A stretch of 44,229 nt of DNA from Verrucomicrobiota bacterium (GTDB lineage: Bacteria > Verrucomicrobiota > Verrucomicrobiia > Limisphaerales > CAIMTB01), in assembly GCA_963205105.1 (NCBI GenBank), contig CAUJJW010000088.1:1-44229 (forward strand), in the 5' to 3' direction. This document shows positions 42,801 through 44,229 of the stretch, piece after piece; position 1 is the stretch's first letter; each line of letters begins with the position of its first letter. The position numbers and the translations under genes were made by a program. Under the pieces are notes generated by a model that had not been told where the DNA came from, searched no databases, and saw only the letters and a program-made list of their open reading frames with translations.

Positions 42801-43543
42801 TCCAACTCCTGCCCACCGGCTCCGCCCAGCGGCCCGCCTCCCGCTCCGCCACGGGTCCGACCCGTTCCCGCCCTGCCACCGCTTCCACCTTGGGCCCGGT
42901 TTCCTTCGAGCACCGAATCCAGGATCCAGACCTTTCCCACCGCGCCAAACAACCCACCCCCCAGCCCACCTCCGCCGCCACCGCCTCCGGCAATATCCCC
43001 CGACTCTCCGGAAGCCCCGATCACCGCGTTGCTGCTGACCACGCAGCTCTCCAGACGGATCTCGCCCTGATTAAAAATCCCTCCTCCCCAACCGCCTTGG
43101 TTCGTGTTCCCGACGACAGCGCAGCTGACCAGCGTCAACGATCCCGCGTTCGATATCCCTGCCCCATGCCATCCTCCAACGGCCAGCCCATCCACCACGG
43201 TAAGCCCCGCCATCCGGTACGTTCGGCCGGCAGCAAAACTCAGCACCGGCACCAGGCCACTGCCGCTCAATCGAAGCCGGTCCGATCCGGGTCCCAGAAT
43301 CTCCAGGTCGTCGGTGACGGTCGGCAATACAGAAGCCAATGCGATCACCCCTTCCGCCGACACCCGAATCGTGTCGGGTCCCTGGAGTTCATTGGCCCGA
43401 ATGAGGGCATCCCGAAAACTGCCAGCCCCCGAGTCCTGTAAGTTGGCAACCACGTGGACCGCACCGAAGCCGGGAGTCGCCGCCCCCACGACCCAAAGAG
43501 CAAGAAGCAGGGGCCGTCCCATCCCGCCAACAGGAGTTCGCAT
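39854..43543 (-). CDS. secreted Gly-rich beta-helix / InlB-repeat giant surface protein
   Basis: A 1229-residue exported protein with a signal peptide (GRPLLLALWVVGAATPGFGA). The N-terminal half (about 30-620) is a right-handed parallel beta-helix of the polymorphic-membrane-protein type. It has GSFRDALIRANE near the start and repeated 'GGG(I/L)(F)..G...(L/R).SC.(V/I)..N.A' coils, with very Gly-rich loops (about 190-370). Next come a chitobiase C-terminal-like domain (about 665-745, LYSLDGSPPDT), then several InlB B-like repeats (about 750-1130; GWRFSEWKGDASG, GWTFLGWTGDSESG, GYRFARWGSP, GQDFLGWFDTVTG). A C-terminal beta-domain ends it with HHLERAARLGSWTRVST and TTFYRAA. It is probably an adhesin or a polysaccharide-binding surface protein. 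The ATG at 43543 is used; TTG at 43555 is possible. Confidence 0.88.
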   Translation of the reverse strand: MRTPVGGMGRPLLLALWVVGAATPGFGAVHVVANLQDSGAGSFRDALIRANELQGPDTIRVSAEGVIALASVLPTVTDDLEILGPGSDRLRLSGSGLVPVLSFAAGRTYRMAGLTVVDGLAVGGWHGAGISNAGSLTLVSCAVVGNTNQGGWGGGIFNQGEIRLESCVVSSNAVIGASGESGDIAGGGGGGGGLGGGLFGAVGKVWILDSVLEGNRAQGGSGGRAGTGRTRGGAGGGPLGGAGGQELEGQGQAGGLGSGGGGGSPVTTRPDVETEGQGGLGGLGGGGGGGGLARFPWNPGGGSLFGGGVGSTGDPSGAGGGGGGAGMGGAVFLNQGSATLERCRLARNVCIGGAGGVAGTGGQGGGGLGGGLFANEAEVWVRECWIDANRVEGGLSEGFSGGGLGGLAAGGGCLVRQSRATIVASTFSSNAAQAGPSSAGSRLPMLEVEKGVGGAIAQWGGTIALTNCTVAHNLAQGGRGASSNFHGHEGGEGRGGGFYGAEGSCRILHGTFAGNRAQGGRPGFFETTVGAPPVSPGRAFGGGFWFGSGTTNEIVNSLFVGNVATENDEVPSDGFGAVVSRGINLLGTGARVTGLQPTDLVGAPAKWRPLANRGGATPTIELRPESAAIHAAAAQWAPGFDQRGTARPVGSGPDIGAYESAWDSVSTPAILVDGTPQSGESATHPGPARISFAAGDESPVILYSLDGSPPDTGSIGYGGPFAVTNDVQIRVVAYDPEFSTPSAVASLNLTLLPDTRVGLSTRVVGGGVIRVTPSVGPFEAGAIVRATAIPADGWRFSEWKGDASGANVEIELRMDQDVSVVAEFVPVAMYPLTVEKKVNRLFGGRDAGPGTVDLDPPGGVYVSNTLVTVTARVPRIRFSTGDTSFSRWSAVGMADDTRATIVVRMDRPRALTAFFDFFQWSPPRYWLHLEARGGGRILETTPNSSALYPARWSAGLRAAPDDGWTFLGWTGDSESGSATNVIVMDQDKYVVAVFGTSMRRVIAGQGSIEAIPDRPLYPANSTVRLQAHPGPGYRFARWGSPVAGTSNPASLVIQEAEPTVSALFVPLSPGHASLESRTEGDGTVTSSPVAEEYPIGTLVQLTAVPCPGQDFLGWFDTVTGTDPVRTVAVQPGVTVVARFTRRPRIDWVRAFEYPGLESFRVRLSGADDGVHHLERAARLGSWTRVSTAPSLAGEAVFPPLGASTAPTTFYRAARAGAVAGSGDAPFRVE

Positions 43544-43647
43544 AGGATGCCGCAACTTGTCCCACAGAAGACGCCTCCGAACAAGCGACCTGGGACGCGA
43601 TTCCCGGGATGGCCCAGCCTTCCGTGGGCTGATACGCTGGCCGCGCC

Positions 43648-44229
43648 TTGGTTCGTCACCCCACGAGTCCCTGTCATTGCACCACCCACCCGATCGCCCG
43701 GAGCTGGGTCTGGGCCGCGGTGCTCTTGGGGTTCTTGGCCCTTGGGACTGGCCTCTGTGCCCGCGGTGAATCCCGTATCACGGCCTGGCGTGGAACCGAT
43801 GGACTGCCTCAATCCAGCACTTTCGGTGTCACCCTCGCCAGCCGGGGGCGTGTGATCACCACCCACGCCCCGGGCTTGCCCGTGGCGCGCCTGGACGGAT
43901 TCCAAGTCACCACCTTGTCCAACACGGTCGGCGCGCTCAGCCGGGTCTATGAAAGTCGGAGCGAACAATACTGGTGCGTCGGCCCAGAAGGGCTGCTGGA
44001 AAGCACCGGCACCGGCTGGAACACCCATGCCATTCCGGAAATCGCCGCCGAATTTCGTGCCAACCCGGTTCGGTCCATACGACCAATCCCCCTCATCCCG
44101 CTCGACCGACATCGGGTCCTGATCCTGCTGCCCGACCGACTCTGCGAGTACGACGCCAGCGAACAACGCCTCACGGCGCTGGTGCTGGCCTCGTCGACGG
44201 CCATCGGTCGCTTCATCGAGCTGAATCCG
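43648..44229 (+). CDS. Reg_prop-type sensor protein, N-terminal part (gene runs off the right edge)
   Basis: The plus frame is open from just after a TGA at 43630 to the right edge. From a TTG at 43648 it encodes a signal-type hydrophobic segment (WVWAAVLLGFLALGTGLCA) and then RITAWRGTDGLPQSSTFGVT. This is the characteristic 'W...DGLP(Q/N)(S/N)...' opening of two-component regulator propellers. HTCS-like hybrid kinases and many Verrucomicrobiota sensors with seven-bladed propellers begin this way. Later turns read TLSNTVGALSRVYESRSEQYWCVGPEGLL. Kinase domains would be beyond the window. No good SD precedes the TTG. It diverges from the beta-helix gene across 104 bases. Confidence 0.72.
   Translation, partial: MVRHPTSPCHCTTHPIARSWVWAAVLLGFLALGTGLCARGESRITAWRGTDGLPQSSTFGVTLASRGRVITTHAPGLPVARLDGFQVTTLSNTVGALSRVYESRSEQYWCVGPEGLLESTGTGWNTHAIPEIAAEFRANPVRSIRPIPLIPLDRHRVLILLPDRLCEYDASEQRLTALVLASSTAIGRFIELNP

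Overview
The window is GC-rich, densely coded DNA that most resembles a Verrucomicrobiota chromosome, probably near the Pedosphaerales/Limisphaerales (old subdivision 3). This is inferred from gene content, not from a marker gene. The pointers are a 2337-residue secreted CotH/lamin-tail protein, a Planctomycete/Verrucomicrobium-type heme-binding protein (TIGR02603-like), a PEP-CTERM protein, a GH95 fucosidase, a vanadium haloperoxidase-like enzyme, weak or absent Shine-Dalgarno sites at many starts, and several families of palindromic intergenic repeats. No tRNA, rRNA, CRISPR array, prophage or transposase gene was seen.

Layout. 1-4291 (minus): the 5' part of purB, a rhomboid protease, a GAF-GAF histidine kinase and one LptF/LptG permease. 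4377-6013 (plus): two small membrane coiled-coil proteins and an FHA-class III cyclase fusion, tightly packed. 6027-7592 (minus): a membrane-fused spermidine synthase-like protein. 7637-9303 (plus): two ABC-2 permeases without an ATPase. 9300-9537: a palindromic element whose two ends carry the stop codons of both flanking convergent genes. 9534-13682: two secreted c-type heme proteins, a periplasmic rhodanese followed by a strongly structured non-coding stretch with an intrinsic terminator, and a YbaN-like DUF454 protein. 13847-22752 (plus): a Tat-lipoprotein of the DMFA2-like family, a 74-residue hypothetical and the giant CotH/LTD protein. 22753-23395: a non-coding block made almost entirely of repeats. 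23396-28044: a flavodoxin, a GH95 alpha-L-fucosidase and a haloperoxidase. 28177-31802 (plus): folP-cdaA-cdaR(YbbR-like)-glmM, a conserved operon joining folate synthesis, c-di-AMP signalling and peptidoglycan precursor synthesis. 31852-38913 (minus): rsmE, an acetyl-xylan-esterase-like hydrolase, a beta-propeller protein and a large PAS/GAF hybrid histidine kinase. 39139-44229: a PEP-CTERM protein, a 1229-residue beta-helix/InlB-repeat protein and the start of a Reg_prop sensor protein.

The housekeeping part (purB, lptF/G, folP-cdaA-glmM, rsmE) is conventional. The accessory part is dominated by exported proteins (polysaccharide-active enzymes, cytochromes, giant adhesin-like proteins) and by signalling proteins with no response-regulator gene beside them.

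The least explained material is non-coding. One item is a repeat system in which a 'C' unit (GTAGCGGCGGGCGTC...) and a 'D' unit (GGTTCATGG...CCATGAACC) occur in the same order at three loci and overlap gene starts or stops. Another is two 26-bp-arm hairpin elements. The third is a roughly 240-nt structured RNA candidate after the rhodanese gene. The FHA-cyclase cluster is the best candidate for an undescribed protein module.
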